A stretch of 64,000 bases of DNA from Benzoatithermus sp963720725 (lineage in GTDB: Bacteria; Pseudomonadota; Alphaproteobacteria; Geminicoccales; Geminicoccaceae): NCBI GenBank assembly GCA_963720725.1, contig CAVRGN010000013.1:310001-374000 (forward strand), read 5' to 3'. Position 1 is the stretch's first letter. Each line of letters begins with the position of its first letter. Under the pieces are notes generated by a model. It was not told the origin of the DNA and did not search any database. It saw nothing but the letters and a program-made list of their open reading frames with translations. Shown here in pieces: positions 20,539 through 29,578 of this stretch. The translations under genes were made by a program, and so were the position numbers.

Positions 20539-21441
20539 TCAGCCGAGTGCCGCCAACGAAGCCGCGAAGGCCGAGGTTCCCATCAGTGCCTTGCAGCGCG
20601 CGAAGCGGTTGAGCGCGTAGGCCCAGAAATCGTCGGCGGGATTCCGGTTCGCGTGCTGGATCAGGCCCCAGAGCGTCCAGAGCAGGTCGCACATCGCCTT
20701 GTAGATCACCATGCGCGCCCGGTCCTGGGGTGCGACCGCGCCCCCGAAATAGCCCCTGAGCAGTTCCTCGTCCTGATCCTCGGCGAAGCCGGCCTCGACC
20801 GAGAGGTCGCCCAGGTCCCACATCGGGTCGTTCATGCCCGAATACTCCCAGTCGACCAGCCACATCCGGTCGCCGGCATCGAGGAAGTTCTCGCACAAGG
20901 GATCGCAGTGGCAGGGGGCCAGCGGCCAGACGCGCGCGGCCAGCGCCCGGCGGACCGCGTCCGCCTCGGCCACGACCGCGTGGTAGCCCTCGGGCAGCTC
21001 GGCACCGCGATCGGCCAGGAGCTCGAGGTAGTTGTCGATCATCGCGAACAGCTCGAAGCGGAACGCGAACGTGCCGGCACCGTCGTGCAGGCGGCGGAAC
21101 AGGGTGCCGGCGCGTTCGGGCGCGCCGGGCCGGCTGCGGAACAGCTCGGGCGTCATGGTCACCATGTCCGGCAGGTAGCGGGTGAGCATGACGCCGGAGG
21201 CCGGATCGACGAAGACGACCTCGGGCGACACGCCGGCGGCCGCGGCGGCGCGGGCGTTCACGGCCTCGACCTCGCGGTCGATGTAGGCCTCCGTCCCCTG
21301 GCCGGGCAGGCGCAGGCACCAGCCGCCGACGCGGTAGACCCGGTTGGTCAGGCCGCCCAGGCGCTCGCAGGCGAGGGAGTCCAGGTCGGTGCCGGCGAGC
21401 TGCGGGATGGCGGCCAGTGCGGCGCGGACCTCGGGCTCCAT
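20539..21441 (-). CDS. Choline/aminoglycoside kinase-like phosphotransferase
   Basis: A 300-residue protein-kinase-fold phosphotransferase. GGLTNRVYRVGGWCLRLPG is the nucleotide-binding start seen in choline/ethanolamine kinases, CHCDPLCENFLDAG is the catalytic HxDxxxxN (Brenner) motif and LVDWEYSGMNDPMWDLG the metal-binding DxE segment. These match choline kinase/LicA-like proteins better than antibiotic kinases. I chose ATG 21441 with GGGAG 8 bases upstream; GTG 21459 is possible. It follows a DAO-type FAD oxidoreductase, and a second gene of the same family is at 28701, both next to amine dehydrogenases. The acceptor may be choline, ethanolamine or another amino alcohol. Confidence 0.88.
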   Translation of the reverse strand: MEPEVRAALAAIPQLAGTDLDSLACERLGGLTNRVYRVGGWCLRLPGQGTEAYIDREVEAVNARAAAAAGVSPEVVFVDPASGVMLTRYLPDMVTMTPELFRSRPGAPERAGTLFRRLHDGAGTFAFRFELFAMIDNYLELLADRGAELPEGYHAVVAEADAVRRALAARVWPLAPCHCDPLCENFLDAGDRMWLVDWEYSGMNDPMWDLGDLSVEAGFAEDQDEELLRGYFGGAVAPQDRARMVIYKAMCDLLWTLWGLIQHANRNPADDFWAYALNRFARCKALMGTSAFAASLAALG

Positions 21442-21459
21442 GGGCAGCACTCCCGGCAC

Positions 21460-22684
21460 TCAGTGGCCGATATGGTAGTAGGTCTCGAGCACGTGGCGTG
21501 CCCGGCGCTCGGCCTCGCCCCAGTCGCCCACACCACCGCCGAAGCGATCGGGCGAGAGGCTGCGGACATAGGGCGAGGGATTCTTCTCGGTCAGCGCCTC
21601 GACCAGATGCCGGCCGATGCCGGCAGAGCCCGACACGCCGTGCGCGTTGCAGCCGATGGCACAGACGAACCCGGGCACGGTCCGCGCTCTCGCCGATGAT
21701 GAAGCGGCCGTCGGGGGTGAAGGTCGGCCAGCCGGTGAAGGTGTGCCGCACCGGCTGGTCGGCGAGCGCGCCGGCGAAGGGGCGGAACTGCTCCATGAAG
21801 CCGGCCAGCACCGGCCAGTCCTGCTCGATCGGCGGCGGCTGCTCGTCCAGGGGATAGCTGCGCGGATCGAGCGACAGCCCGTGGGGCTCCCAGCCGCCGA
21901 GCAGCAGGCCGTTGACGTCGGCCCGGCCGTAGAGCGTGGCGTCGGGCACGCGCAGGCAGGGCATCTCCGGCCGGATCCAGTCGGTGGGCGTGGTGATCAC
22001 GTAGTGGTGGCGGACCGGGAACACCGGCAGCTCCAGCCCGACCAGCCGGCCGACATGCCAGCCATGGGTCCCGGCGGCGTTGATCGCTATCTCGCAAGCG
22101 ATCTCGCCTTGGTCGGTCGCGACCGCGGCGACTCGACCCTGCGCCAGCCGGATGCCGGTGACCCCCACGCCGGTGCGGAAGCGCACGCCCTGGCGGCCGG
22201 CATGGTGACGGTAGCTCGCGACCAGATCTGCCGGCTGGAGGTAGCCGTCGCTCGGGCACCACAGGATCGCCTGGGCGGCGGTGAAGTCCAGGCCCGGCCA
22301 CAGGCGGCGGGCGGCGGCGGCGTCGATCAGCTCCGCCTCCAGCCCGGCCTCCTCGGCCACCGCCAGGAGACGGGCGAACTCCTCGACGCGCTCGGGCGTC
22401 TGGGCGAGGCGCAGGCTGCCGGTCCGCCGCCAGCCCGGCCGGACCTCGCCCGCACGTTCCAGCCGGTCGAAGGTCGCCACCGACCACATGGCCAGCCGGG
22501 TGCGCTCGACCGTGCTGCGCACCTGCCCGACCAGCCCGGCGGCCTGGGCGCTGGTCACCGCGCAGAGCTGGGGCTCGCGCTCCAGGACGAGCACGTCCGT
22601 GATCCCGGCCTCGGCGAGCTGGAACGCGACGCCGCAACCCACGGCGCCGCCGCCGATGACGACGATGCGGACATGCTCGGTCAT
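21460..22684 (-). pseudogene. FAD-dependent DAO-family oxidoreductase, frameshifted
   Basis: A DadA/sarcosine-oxidase-like flavoprotein of about 407 residues. Frame one starts at ATG 22684 with IVVIGGGAVGCGVAFQLAEAG and QAAGLVGQVRSTVERTRLAM and reads to GRFIIGESAD. The expected C-terminus, VPGFVCAIGCNAHGVSGSAG and a tail ending ETYYHIGH, is in another frame; dropping one base of the GG at 21679-21680 joins them. Homologues demethylate sarcosine or dimethylglycine or oxidise D-amino acids. Divergent from the Mpo1-CYP152 gene, and followed on its own strand by the phosphotransferase. The single +1 shift may be a real mutation or a base-calling error. Confidence 0.82.
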
Positions 22685-22822
22685 TCCGCTGCTCCCTGAC
22701 GGCCAACCGCCACAGCGCCGATTAGGGCGCAGTAGTGAGCCGCGGGCAAGGAGCGGTAACCGGTTCGCGCCGTTACTTATGCCGAGGGCGCGACAAAGCT
22801 CTCGCGTTCGCGGAGTCTCAGT

Positions 22823-24487
22823 GTGATGCAGGATCGAGCGTCTGCCCAGGTCGCGGCGAGCCGGCCGGCGTTCCGGTCGTTCGCGGAGTTCTTCCCGCAC
22901 TATCTGCGCGAGCATGGCCGACCCGGCACCCGCGCCCTACACCTCGCCGGCACCGGCGTGGCCGCAGCGCTGCTGGTCGCGGCGGTGGCCGACCGGAGGC
23001 GGCGGCCCTGGTACCTGCTGGCGGCACCGGTCGCCGGCTACGGCGCGGCCTGGCTCGCCCACCAGCTGATCGATCGGAACCGGCCGGCCACCTTCCGCCA
23101 CCCGATCTGGTCGCTGCGCGGCGACGTCAGCATGCTGGGCCTGTGGGCGACCGGGCGGCTCACGGAGCGGGTACGCTCGGCGCAGATCGAGAAGGCGGAG
23201 CGGCCGATCCCGCGCGACACCGCTCCCGACAGCACCCTGGCCCTGCTCCGGCAAGGCTATCGGTTCATCTCGGCGCGCTGCGCGCGCTACCGCTCCGACA
23301 TCTTTGCGACCAGGCTGATGCTGCAGGAGGCGGTCTGCATCCAGGGGGCGGAGGCGGCAGAGACGTTCTACCGGCCCGGCCGGTTCACGCGCCGGGGCGC
23401 CCTGCCGGTCACGGTGCTCAAGCTGCTCCAGGACCGAGGCAGCGTCGCCACGCTGGACGGCGAGGCGCACCGCCACCGCAAGCGGATGTTCCTGTCCCTG
23501 CTGCTGCCGCCGGCCACCGACGAGCTGGGCGATCTGATGGAGAGCCGCTGGCTGCGTCGTCTGGCGAACTGGCAGGGGCGGCACTCGGTCGAGCTTCTTC
23601 CCGAGGTGCAGGAGATACTTTGCGACACGGTCTGCGCCTGGAGCGGGATCCCGGTCAGCGGTCCGGAGCTGCGGCAGCGCACGCGCGAGCTCGCCGCCAT
23701 GGTGCACGGTGCGGGTGCGGTTGGGCCGCGCAACTGGCGCGGGCTGCTGCTGCGCGCGCGCAACGAGCGCTGGGCGCGGGGTCTGGTCAGGGCTGTCCGC
23801 GCGGGCGAACGGCAGGTGCTTGCGGGCAGCCCGGTCCACGTCATCGCCTGGCACCGAGATCTCGAAGGCGAGTTGCTGACGCCGGAGGTCGCGGCGGTCG
23901 AGCTCATCAACGTGCTCCGCCCCACCGTTGCCGTGGCCTGGTTCATCGTCTTCGCCGCCTTGGCACTGCACCAGCATCCCGCGTGGCGGGAGCGGCTGCG
24001 AGCGGCCGAGGAGGAGGATGTCGACCTGTTCGTGCAGGAGGTCCGCCGCTTCTATCCGTTCTTCCCGGTCGTCGCCGGGCGCGTGCGCGAGCCGTTCACC
24101 TGGCGCGGCCACTGGTTCGCCCGCCGCGACTGGGTGCTGCTCGACCTCTACGGCACCGACCACGACCCGCGCAGCTGGCCCGACCCGGAAGCCTTCCGGC
24201 CCGACCGGTTCGAACGGTGGAGCGGCAGCGCCTTCGACTTCATTCCGCAGGGCGGCGGCGATCATCGCACGGGGCACCGCTGCCCGGGCGAGTGGGTCAC
24301 GATCGAGCTGATGAAGCGGGCGGTCCGGCTCCTGACTACCGCCATGCGCTACGACGTGCCGGCGCAGGATCTGAGCGTCGACTTGTCCCGGATGCCGACG
24401 AGTCCGGCGAGCCGGTTCGTGATCGCGAACGTGCGGCCGATGGAAGATGCGCCGCTGCCCCCTTCGGCGTCGGTGCCCTCGCACTAG
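22823..24487 (+). CDS. Mpo1-like (DUF962) / CYP152 P450 fusion
   Basis: A 554-residue two-domain protein. Residues about 17-115 are a DUF962/Mpo1 domain: FAEFFPHYLREHGRPGTRAL with His26, His31, His40, then AWLAHQLIDRNRPATFRHP with His80 and His93, and two membrane-like segments between. Yeast Mpo1 is an Fe(II) dioxygenase that removes one carbon from 2-hydroxy fatty acids. From about residue 130 the rest is a CYP152 fatty-acid peroxygenase: LLRQGYRFISARCARYRSDI, LDGEAHRHRKRMF, the I-helix Arg366-Pro367 that salt-bridges the fatty-acid carboxylate, and the haem loop FIPQGGGDHRTGHRCPGEW with Cys487. CYP152 enzymes hydroxylate fatty acids at C2 or C3 with H2O2, or decarboxylate them. Together the domains could perform hydroxylation then alpha-oxidation. 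GTG 22823 is followed at once by ATG; either may start. Intact; convergent with the MFS gene. Confidence 0.92.
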   Translation: MMQDRASAQVAASRPAFRSFAEFFPHYLREHGRPGTRALHLAGTGVAAALLVAAVADRRRRPWYLLAAPVAGYGAAWLAHQLIDRNRPATFRHPIWSLRGDVSMLGLWATGRLTERVRSAQIEKAERPIPRDTAPDSTLALLRQGYRFISARCARYRSDIFATRLMLQEAVCIQGAEAAETFYRPGRFTRRGALPVTVLKLLQDRGSVATLDGEAHRHRKRMFLSLLLPPATDELGDLMESRWLRRLANWQGRHSVELLPEVQEILCDTVCAWSGIPVSGPELRQRTRELAAMVHGAGAVGPRNWRGLLLRARNERWARGLVRAVRAGERQVLAGSPVHVIAWHRDLEGELLTPEVAAVELINVLRPTVAVAWFIVFAALALHQHPAWRERLRAAEEEDVDLFVQEVRRFYPFFPVVAGRVREPFTWRGHWFARRDWVLLDLYGTDHDPRSWPDPEAFRPDRFERWSGSAFDFIPQGGGDHRTGHRCPGEWVTIELMKRAVRLLTTAMRYDVPAQDLSVDLSRMPTSPASRFVIANVRPMEDAPLPPSASVPSH

Positions 24488-24489
24488 GT

Positions 24490-25665
24490 CTACGGCTGTC
24501 GCGTTGCGAAGCGCGCGCGCAGCAGCGCGGCCGCGGCCAGGGTCGCCGCGCCGATCGCCAGTGACAGGTAGAGAGCCGCCGCATCGCCATATCGTTCGAT
24601 GATCAGCGCGTAGGACAGGGGTGCGGCCGCCGAGAGCACGAAGCTCGGCACGAGCAGCCGGCCGACGAGCGCGCCGTAGGTGCGCGGGTCGAACAGCACC
24701 AGCGGCAGGGTCCCGCGGGTGATCGTCAGCAGCCCGTTGCCCGCACCGTAGAGGAAGGCGAAGGCGACCGCGGCGGCCAGGAGCTGACCGCTGAGCAGCC
24801 CGGCCAGCAGGCAGAGCGGCAACAGCGCCGCCGCGAACAGGTTGAGGTCGAGCGGGTGGATGCGGGCACCGAACAGGACCTCGCCCAGCCGTGCCGAGGA
24901 CTGGCCGATGCCGCGGAGCGCGGCGATCCAGACCGCGGTCGAAAGGGCGACCCCGAGGCCGGTCAGCAGCCCGAGGATGTGCGCGGACATGGCCGCATTC
25001 AGAAAACTCGTGAGCATCGTGACCACGGCATAGAGGATGCCGGCATGCGAGAGCCCGCTCCGGTTCGTGCCCGGCTCCACCGGATCGGCCGGCGGGCGTG
25101 GCGCTCCACCCTGGCCGCCGCGCGGCAGCGCCAGGTGCAGCGGCACGGTCAGGAGTGCGAAGCCGGCATAGGCGAGCGCGCCGCCGCGCCAGCCCAGCCA
25201 CTGCGCGAGCAGGTAGCCGATCGGCCAGAACACCGTCGAGGCGAGGCCGCCGAGGAGGGTCACCTGCGCCATGGGCCGCCGCGCCCGAGCGCCGCCGATC
25301 CGCGCCAGCGTCGCGAACGCCGCGTCGTAGAGGGTGAGGCGCATGGCGACGCCGAGGCAGGCCCAAGCGGCATAGTAGGCGGGCACCTCGTGGGCGAGGC
25401 CGATGCCGGCGCAGCCCAGGGCGGCGAGGCACGAGCCCGCCGTCATCACCGGCCGGCCGCCATAGCGGTCGATCAGCCTGCCGACCAGCGGCGAGATCAG
25501 GGCCATGACGAGCAGCGCCAGGGAGAAGCCGCCATGGACGAGGGCGAGGCTCCAGCCGAGATCGGCGGCGATCAGGCCACCGAAGGCGCCGATCAGATAG
25601 TAGGAGACGCCCCAGCAGACGAGCTGCGACAGGCCGAGGCACAGGACCGTACCCGGCCTGATCAC
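24490..25665 (-). CDS. MFS transporter
   Basis: A 391-residue transporter with about twelve hydrophobic segments. The cytoplasmic loop 2-3 signature is visible as PLVGRLIDRYGGRPVMTAGS. The start is GTG 25665, overlapping the stop of the dimethylglycine dehydrogenase-like gene (GTGA), so it is translationally coupled to that enzyme and probably moves its substrate or product. The open frame extends far upstream, but that part is the out-of-frame shadow of the dehydrogenase. The stop lies 2 bases from the stop of the convergent P450 gene. Confidence 0.87.
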   Translation of the reverse strand: MIRPGTVLCLGLSQLVCWGVSYYLIGAFGGLIAADLGWSLALVHGGFSLALLVMALISPLVGRLIDRYGGRPVMTAGSCLAALGCAGIGLAHEVPAYYAAWACLGVAMRLTLYDAAFATLARIGGARARRPMAQVTLLGGLASTVFWPIGYLLAQWLGWRGGALAYAGFALLTVPLHLALPRGGQGGAPRPPADPVEPGTNRSGLSHAGILYAVVTMLTSFLNAAMSAHILGLLTGLGVALSTAVWIAALRGIGQSSARLGEVLFGARIHPLDLNLFAAALLPLCLLAGLLSGQLLAAAVAFAFLYGAGNGLLTITRGTLPLVLFDPRTYGALVGRLLVPSFVLSAAAPLSYALIIERYGDAAALYLSLAIGAATLAAAALLRARFATRQP

Positions 25666-28104
25666 CCGCGCGGCCGCTCGCTCCCGGGATCGTAGGGAGG
25701 GTCGAGGAAGACCTCGGCGGGGACGCGCTCGCCCGCGACCTCGAGCTCGTAGCGGCCGGCCAGGACGTGGTCGCGGTCGACGCCGGCCGGGTCGCGGACA
25801 TAGCCGTAGCCGATGCTGCGGCCGAGCGTGTAGCCGAAGCCGCCGCTGGCGAGCCAGCCGACCCGAACCCCGTCGCGGTAGATCGTCTCGCGGCCGAGAA
25901 GGACCACCTGCGGCTCCGCAGTGAAGCCGGCGAGCAGGCGCGGCAGGGGCTTGGCCTTCTGCGCCAACAGGGCCTCGCGGCCGAGGAAGGGGATGTCCTT
26001 CTTGAGCTTCACCGCCCAGCCCAGGCCGGCGACGAGCGGCGAGTGGTCGGGGCCGATCTCCGCCCCCCAGGCGCGGTAGCCCTTCTCCAGACGCAGGGAT
26101 TCGATCGCACGGTAGCCGGCGTTGACGAGCCCGTGCGGCGCACCGGCGGCCATGAGCGCGTCGTAGACCGTCAGCGCGAACTCGACCGGGACGTGCAGCT
26201 CCCAGCCCAGCTCGCCGACATAGGTGACCCGCAGCGCGATGACCGGGGCGCCGGCGACGCGCAGGCGCCGCCAGGTCGCGAACGGGAAGGCGGCGTTGTC
26301 CAGCGGGTCGGCGGTGACCGCACCCAGCACCTCGCGCGCCCTGGGGCCGAACAGGGAGAGGACGGCGTGCGCGCTGGTGCCGTCGATCAGGTGGGCGTCC
26401 AGGCCCCCGGGGATGTGTCGGGCGATCCAGTCGAAATCGTGGGTGGCGAAGCCCGTGCCGGTGACCAGGTAGAAGCGATCCGGGGCGAGGCGCGCCACGG
26501 TCAGGTCGCACTCGATGCCGCCGCGCGCGTTGAGCAGCTGGGTGTAGGTCAGGCTGCCCGGCGGCTTGGCGACGTCGTTGGCGCACAGCCAGGAGAGGGC
26601 GGCCTCGGCGTCGCGGCCGACCAGCAGGAACTTGGCGAAGGAGGACTGGTCGAACAGCGCCGCGGCCTCGCGGCAGGCCCGGTGCTCGCGGCCGACGGCG
26701 GCGAACCAATCGGCCCGGCCGAAGCTGAGCCCGTCGACCGGCTCCTCGCCGGGCCCGGCGAACCAGTTGGGCCGCTCCCACCCCAGCTTCTCGCCGAAGC
26801 AGGCACCCTGGTCCTTGAGCCGCTGCCACAGAGGCGAGCGGCGCAAGGGGCGGCCGGAATGGTACTCCTCGTGCGGCCAGGCCATGGCGTAGTGCCTGGC
26901 GTAGGCTTCCAGCGTGCGGGTGCGGACCCAGTCCGTGTCCAGGTGGTTGCGGCCGAACCGGCGGATGTCGACCGGCCAGACGTCGAAGGGCGGCTCGCCC
27001 TTGGCGACCCACTCGGCCAGCGCCATGCCCGCACCGCCGGCCGAGGCGATGCCGAAGGCGTTGAAGCCGGCGCCGACGAAGATGCCCCTGGTCTCCGGGG
27101 CCTCGCCGATGATCCAGTTGCCGTCGGGGGTGAAGCTCTCCGGGCCGTTGATCAGCTGCTTGACGCCGGCCGTGGCCAGGGCCGGGACCCGGCCCAGCGC
27201 CAGCTCCATGATCGGCTCGAAATGGTCCCAGTCCTCGCCCAGGAGCTGGAACTCGAACCGCTCCGGCAGCCCGCGCTCGGCCCAGGGCTTGGGGTTGGGC
27301 TCGTAGCCGCCCATGACCAGCCCGCCGACCTCCTCCTTGTAGTAGGTCAGCCGGTCGGGATCGCGCAGGGTGGGCAGGCCCGGGGTAACGCCGGATATGG
27401 CCTCGGTGACGATGTACTGGTGTTGGACGGAGACCAGGGGCACGTTGACCCCGGCCAGGGCGGCGAGTGCTCGGGTCCACTGGCCGCCGCACAGGACCAC
27501 CTTCTCGCAGGCGATCCGGCCGGCCGTGGTCCGCACGGCGCGCACTCGGCCCAGCTCCAGTTCGAAGCCGGTCACCGCCACGCCCTCGCGCAGGGTGACG
27601 CCCGCCATGCGGGCACCCTTGGCCAGGGCCTGGGTGATGTCGGCGGGATTGGCCTGCCCGTCGGTCGGCAGGAAGGCGGCACCGACCACGTCCTGCGACG
27701 GTCATGATCGGCCAGAGATCCTGCGCCTCCTTCGCCGAGAGCAGGTGCATCTCCAGCCCGAAGGAGTGTGCCGTCGTCGCCTGGCGGCGAACCTCGGTCC
27801 AGCGGTCGGCGGTGCAGGCGAGGCGCAGGCCGCCATTGCGCTTCCAGCCCGTGGCCTGCCCGGTCTCGGCCTCGAGCCGGTCGTAGAGCTCGACCGAGTA
27901 GCCCAGGAGCTGGGTGATGTTGGCACTGGTGCGCAGCTGGCCGACCAGCCCGGCGGCATGCCAGGTCGAGCCCGAGGTCAGCCGGCCCTGCTCGAGCAGG
28001 ATCACGTCGGTCCAGCCGAGCTTGCCCAGGTGATAGGCCACCGAGCAGCCGACGATGCCGCCGCCGACGACGACGACCTTGGCGGAGGCGGGCAGGTCGG
28101 TCAT
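25662..28104 (-). pseudogene. Dimethylglycine/sarcosine dehydrogenase-like FAD-GcvT protein, frameshifted
   Basis: A fused amine dehydrogenase of about 813 residues once corrected. Frame one begins at ATG 28104 with VVVVGGGIVGCSVAYHLGKLG and GSTWHAAGLVGQLRTS and ends near LWPIMTVA. Frame two continues with VVGAAFLPTDGQANPADITQ, the FAD-domain end (SFTPDGNWIIGEAPETRGIF) and then the tetrahydrofolate-binding GcvT-like domains (GGIECDLTVARL, LRLEKGYRAWGAEI). A single extra base at 27692-27693 causes the break. Family members oxidise dimethylglycine or sarcosine and pass the methyl unit to folate. Coupled to the MFS gene. The nearby betaine-type ABC system supports a role in betaine-derived amine catabolism. 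Confidence 0.85.
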
Positions 28105-28123
28105 GAGTGGACGGCCGAGGTCA

Positions 28124-28142
28124 TGTACAATATATCTGTACG
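28124..28142 (+). promoter_or_regulatory. YefM-type operator and promoter
   Basis: TGTACA (28124-28129) and TGTACG (28137-28142) are separated by 7 bases, forming the inverted repeat GTACA...TGTAC. YefM antitoxins bind palindromes with a TGTACA core and autoregulate. TACAAT at 28126-28131 is a good -10 match, 28 bases before the antitoxin start, so the operator would cover the promoter. The region is strikingly AT-rich for this genome. Confidence 0.65.
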
Positions 28143-28158
28143 GGTTGGAGATACGATC

Positions 28159-28429
28159 ATGCCGCGAGCCCTGACCTATTCGCGCCTGCGCGCCGAGCTG
28201 AAGTCCGTGCTGGACGAGGTGTGCGACACCCACGAGCCGGTCTATGTCGAGCGCCGCACGGGCGGCGACGTCGTGATCCTGGCGCGTGAGGATTACGAGG
28301 CGCTGGACGAGACCGCGTATCTGCTGCGTTCACCCGCGAATGCCCGGCGGTTGCAGGCGGCGGTAGACCGCGGAGCCGTCCGAGTCTCGTGCCCGTGGAT
28401 CCTTGGCGACGCTGAGGCGCGAGATCTGA
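28159..28429 (+). pseudogene. YefM/Phd-type antitoxin, probably frameshifted at the C-terminus
   Basis: The first 65 or so codons from ATG 28159 are a clean YefM/Phd antitoxin: ALTYSRLRAELKSVLDEVCD, VYVERRTGGDVVILAREDYE, then the helix ETAYLLRSPANARRLQAAVD. The normal length is about 83 residues, but this frame runs on without a stop into the toxin region. One base shift near 28370 brings a TGA at 28427-28429, just before the toxin remnant, restoring about 90 codons. The DNA-binding half is thus intact while the toxin-neutralising half is probably altered. Confidence 0.65.
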
Positions 28430-28436
28430 GGAGCGT

Positions 28437-28699
28437 TGCAAGCTTCATCCGCGGGCCGTCGACGACCTGGCGTTCTGGATCCGTGACCCGGACCCTCGCA
28501 CCGCGTTGCGCATGCATGGACCTGCTCGATGCCTGCGCATCGCGACCCATACAAGGGCATCGGCAAGCCCGAGCCTCTGAAGCAGAACCTGAAGCGGTCT
28601 CTGGTCGCGTCGCATCACGGTCGGAGCATCGCCTTGTCTACCGTGTCGCCGACGAGCGAATCAGGTGGTGTACTGCAATGCCGCTTCCATTACGAGTAG
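28437..28699 (+). pseudogene. YoeB-type mRNA-interferase toxin remnant
   Basis: Recognisable YoeB pieces lie in order but in shifting frames: KLHPRAVDDLAFWI from 28440, a MDLLDAC-like stretch near 28515, RDPYKGIGKPEPLKQNLK from 28541, WSRRITV near 28600, EHRLVYRVADERI near 28625, and VLQCRFHYE followed by TAG at 28697-28699, which matches the YoeB C-terminus. At least four single-base shifts are needed to read through. It is far more broken than any other gene here, so true decay is likely. The catalytic His/Tyr tail is still present at the DNA level. Confidence 0.65.
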
Positions 28700-28700
28700 C

Positions 28701-29576
28701 TCACTCCATCGCCTCAAACTCCGCCCAGGCCCGCTCGAACCGGGCCAGGTTCTCGGCGGTGTAGGCGACGAAGTCGAAGTCGAGCTGGGAGTGCACCTCC
28801 GAGACCATGCTCCACATCGCCTCGCGCAGCAGGGAGGCGGTGAGCATGGCGTGCGCGCGCAGGCGCAGCTCGTCGTCGAGCGCGCGCTCGAAATAGGCTT
28901 CGAGCAGCCAGTCGCGGTCGTCAGGCGGAAGCTCGCTGTTCGAGGCCAACCCGCCCAGGTCGAACAGCGGGCTGTTCCAGCCGCCATAGTCCCAGTCGAC
29001 CAGCCACAGGCGGCTCCCATCGTCGATCAGGTTGGCGGCGAGCAGGTCGTTGTGGCCGAAGACCAGGTCGATCGGACCCACGGCCCGTTCGAGCCGTTCG
29101 GCACGGGCGAGCAGGCCCGGCAGCTCGTCCACGAGGCGGTGGCGGACGTCGGCGAGGCCGGCCGCATAGTCGCGCAGGACGTGGAACACCCAGAAGGCCA
29201 GGGTCGGCCCGCGCAGATGGCGCGGCAGGTCGCGGTGGACCCGGCGCAGCAGCGGGACGATGCGCTCCAGGTTGCGCCGCTCGCACACGTCCGCGGAGCC
29301 GAAGGTCCGGCCCTCGACCAGGTCGAGCACGAGCACGCCCGGCTCGGCGTGCAGCACGGCGGGCGAGATGCCGGCGGCATGGGCGGCACGGCTGGCGGCG
29401 AGCTCGTGCCAGCGCAGGATGTGGTGGACCGGGATGTCGTCGCCGATGCGCACGAAGCAGCGGCGCTGCCCGTCGTCGACCAGGAAGTTGGCGTTGGTGA
29501 TCCCGCCGCCGACGGGCTCCGGCACCACCGGCCGGCCCCAGATCGCGAGCGAGGCTGCCTTGGTGCGCGCGTCCAT
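28701..29576 (-). CDS. Choline kinase-like phosphotransferase (second copy)
   Basis: A 291-residue kinase-fold phosphotransferase. PVGGGITNANFLVDDG is the nucleotide-binding start, LVFGHNDLLAANLIDDG the HxDxxxxN catalytic motif and WLVDWDYGGWNSPLFDLGG the metal-binding segment, all typical of choline/ethanolamine kinase relatives. It is a distant paralogue of the gene at 20539. The ATG at 29576 is 2 bases after the stop of the cyclase-ATPase gene, making it the last gene of the betaine-type transporter operon. It may phosphorylate choline or an analogous amino alcohol brought in by that transporter; the substrate is inferred. Confidence 0.88.
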   Translation of the reverse strand: MDARTKAASLAIWGRPVVPEPVGGGITNANFLVDDGQRRCFVRIGDDIPVHHILRWHELAASRAAHAAGISPAVLHAEPGVLVLDLVEGRTFGSADVCERRNLERIVPLLRRVHRDLPRHLRGPTLAFWVFHVLRDYAAGLADVRHRLVDELPGLLARAERLERAVGPIDLVFGHNDLLAANLIDDGSRLWLVDWDYGGWNSPLFDLGGLASNSELPPDDRDWLLEAYFERALDDELRLRAHAMLTASLLREAMWSMVSEVHSQLDFDFVAYTAENLARFERAWAEFEAME

Positions 29577-29578
29577 CC

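Noticed and set aside
20539..21441. Aminoglycoside resistance gene
   Set aside because: Motifs fit choline/ethanolamine kinase relatives and the context is metabolic.
24490..28233. Apparent 1247-residue fusion of a dehydrogenase N-terminus to an MFS transporter
   Set aside because: It results from the +1 break at about 27693; the middle part is out-of-frame and the MFS has its own GTG start.
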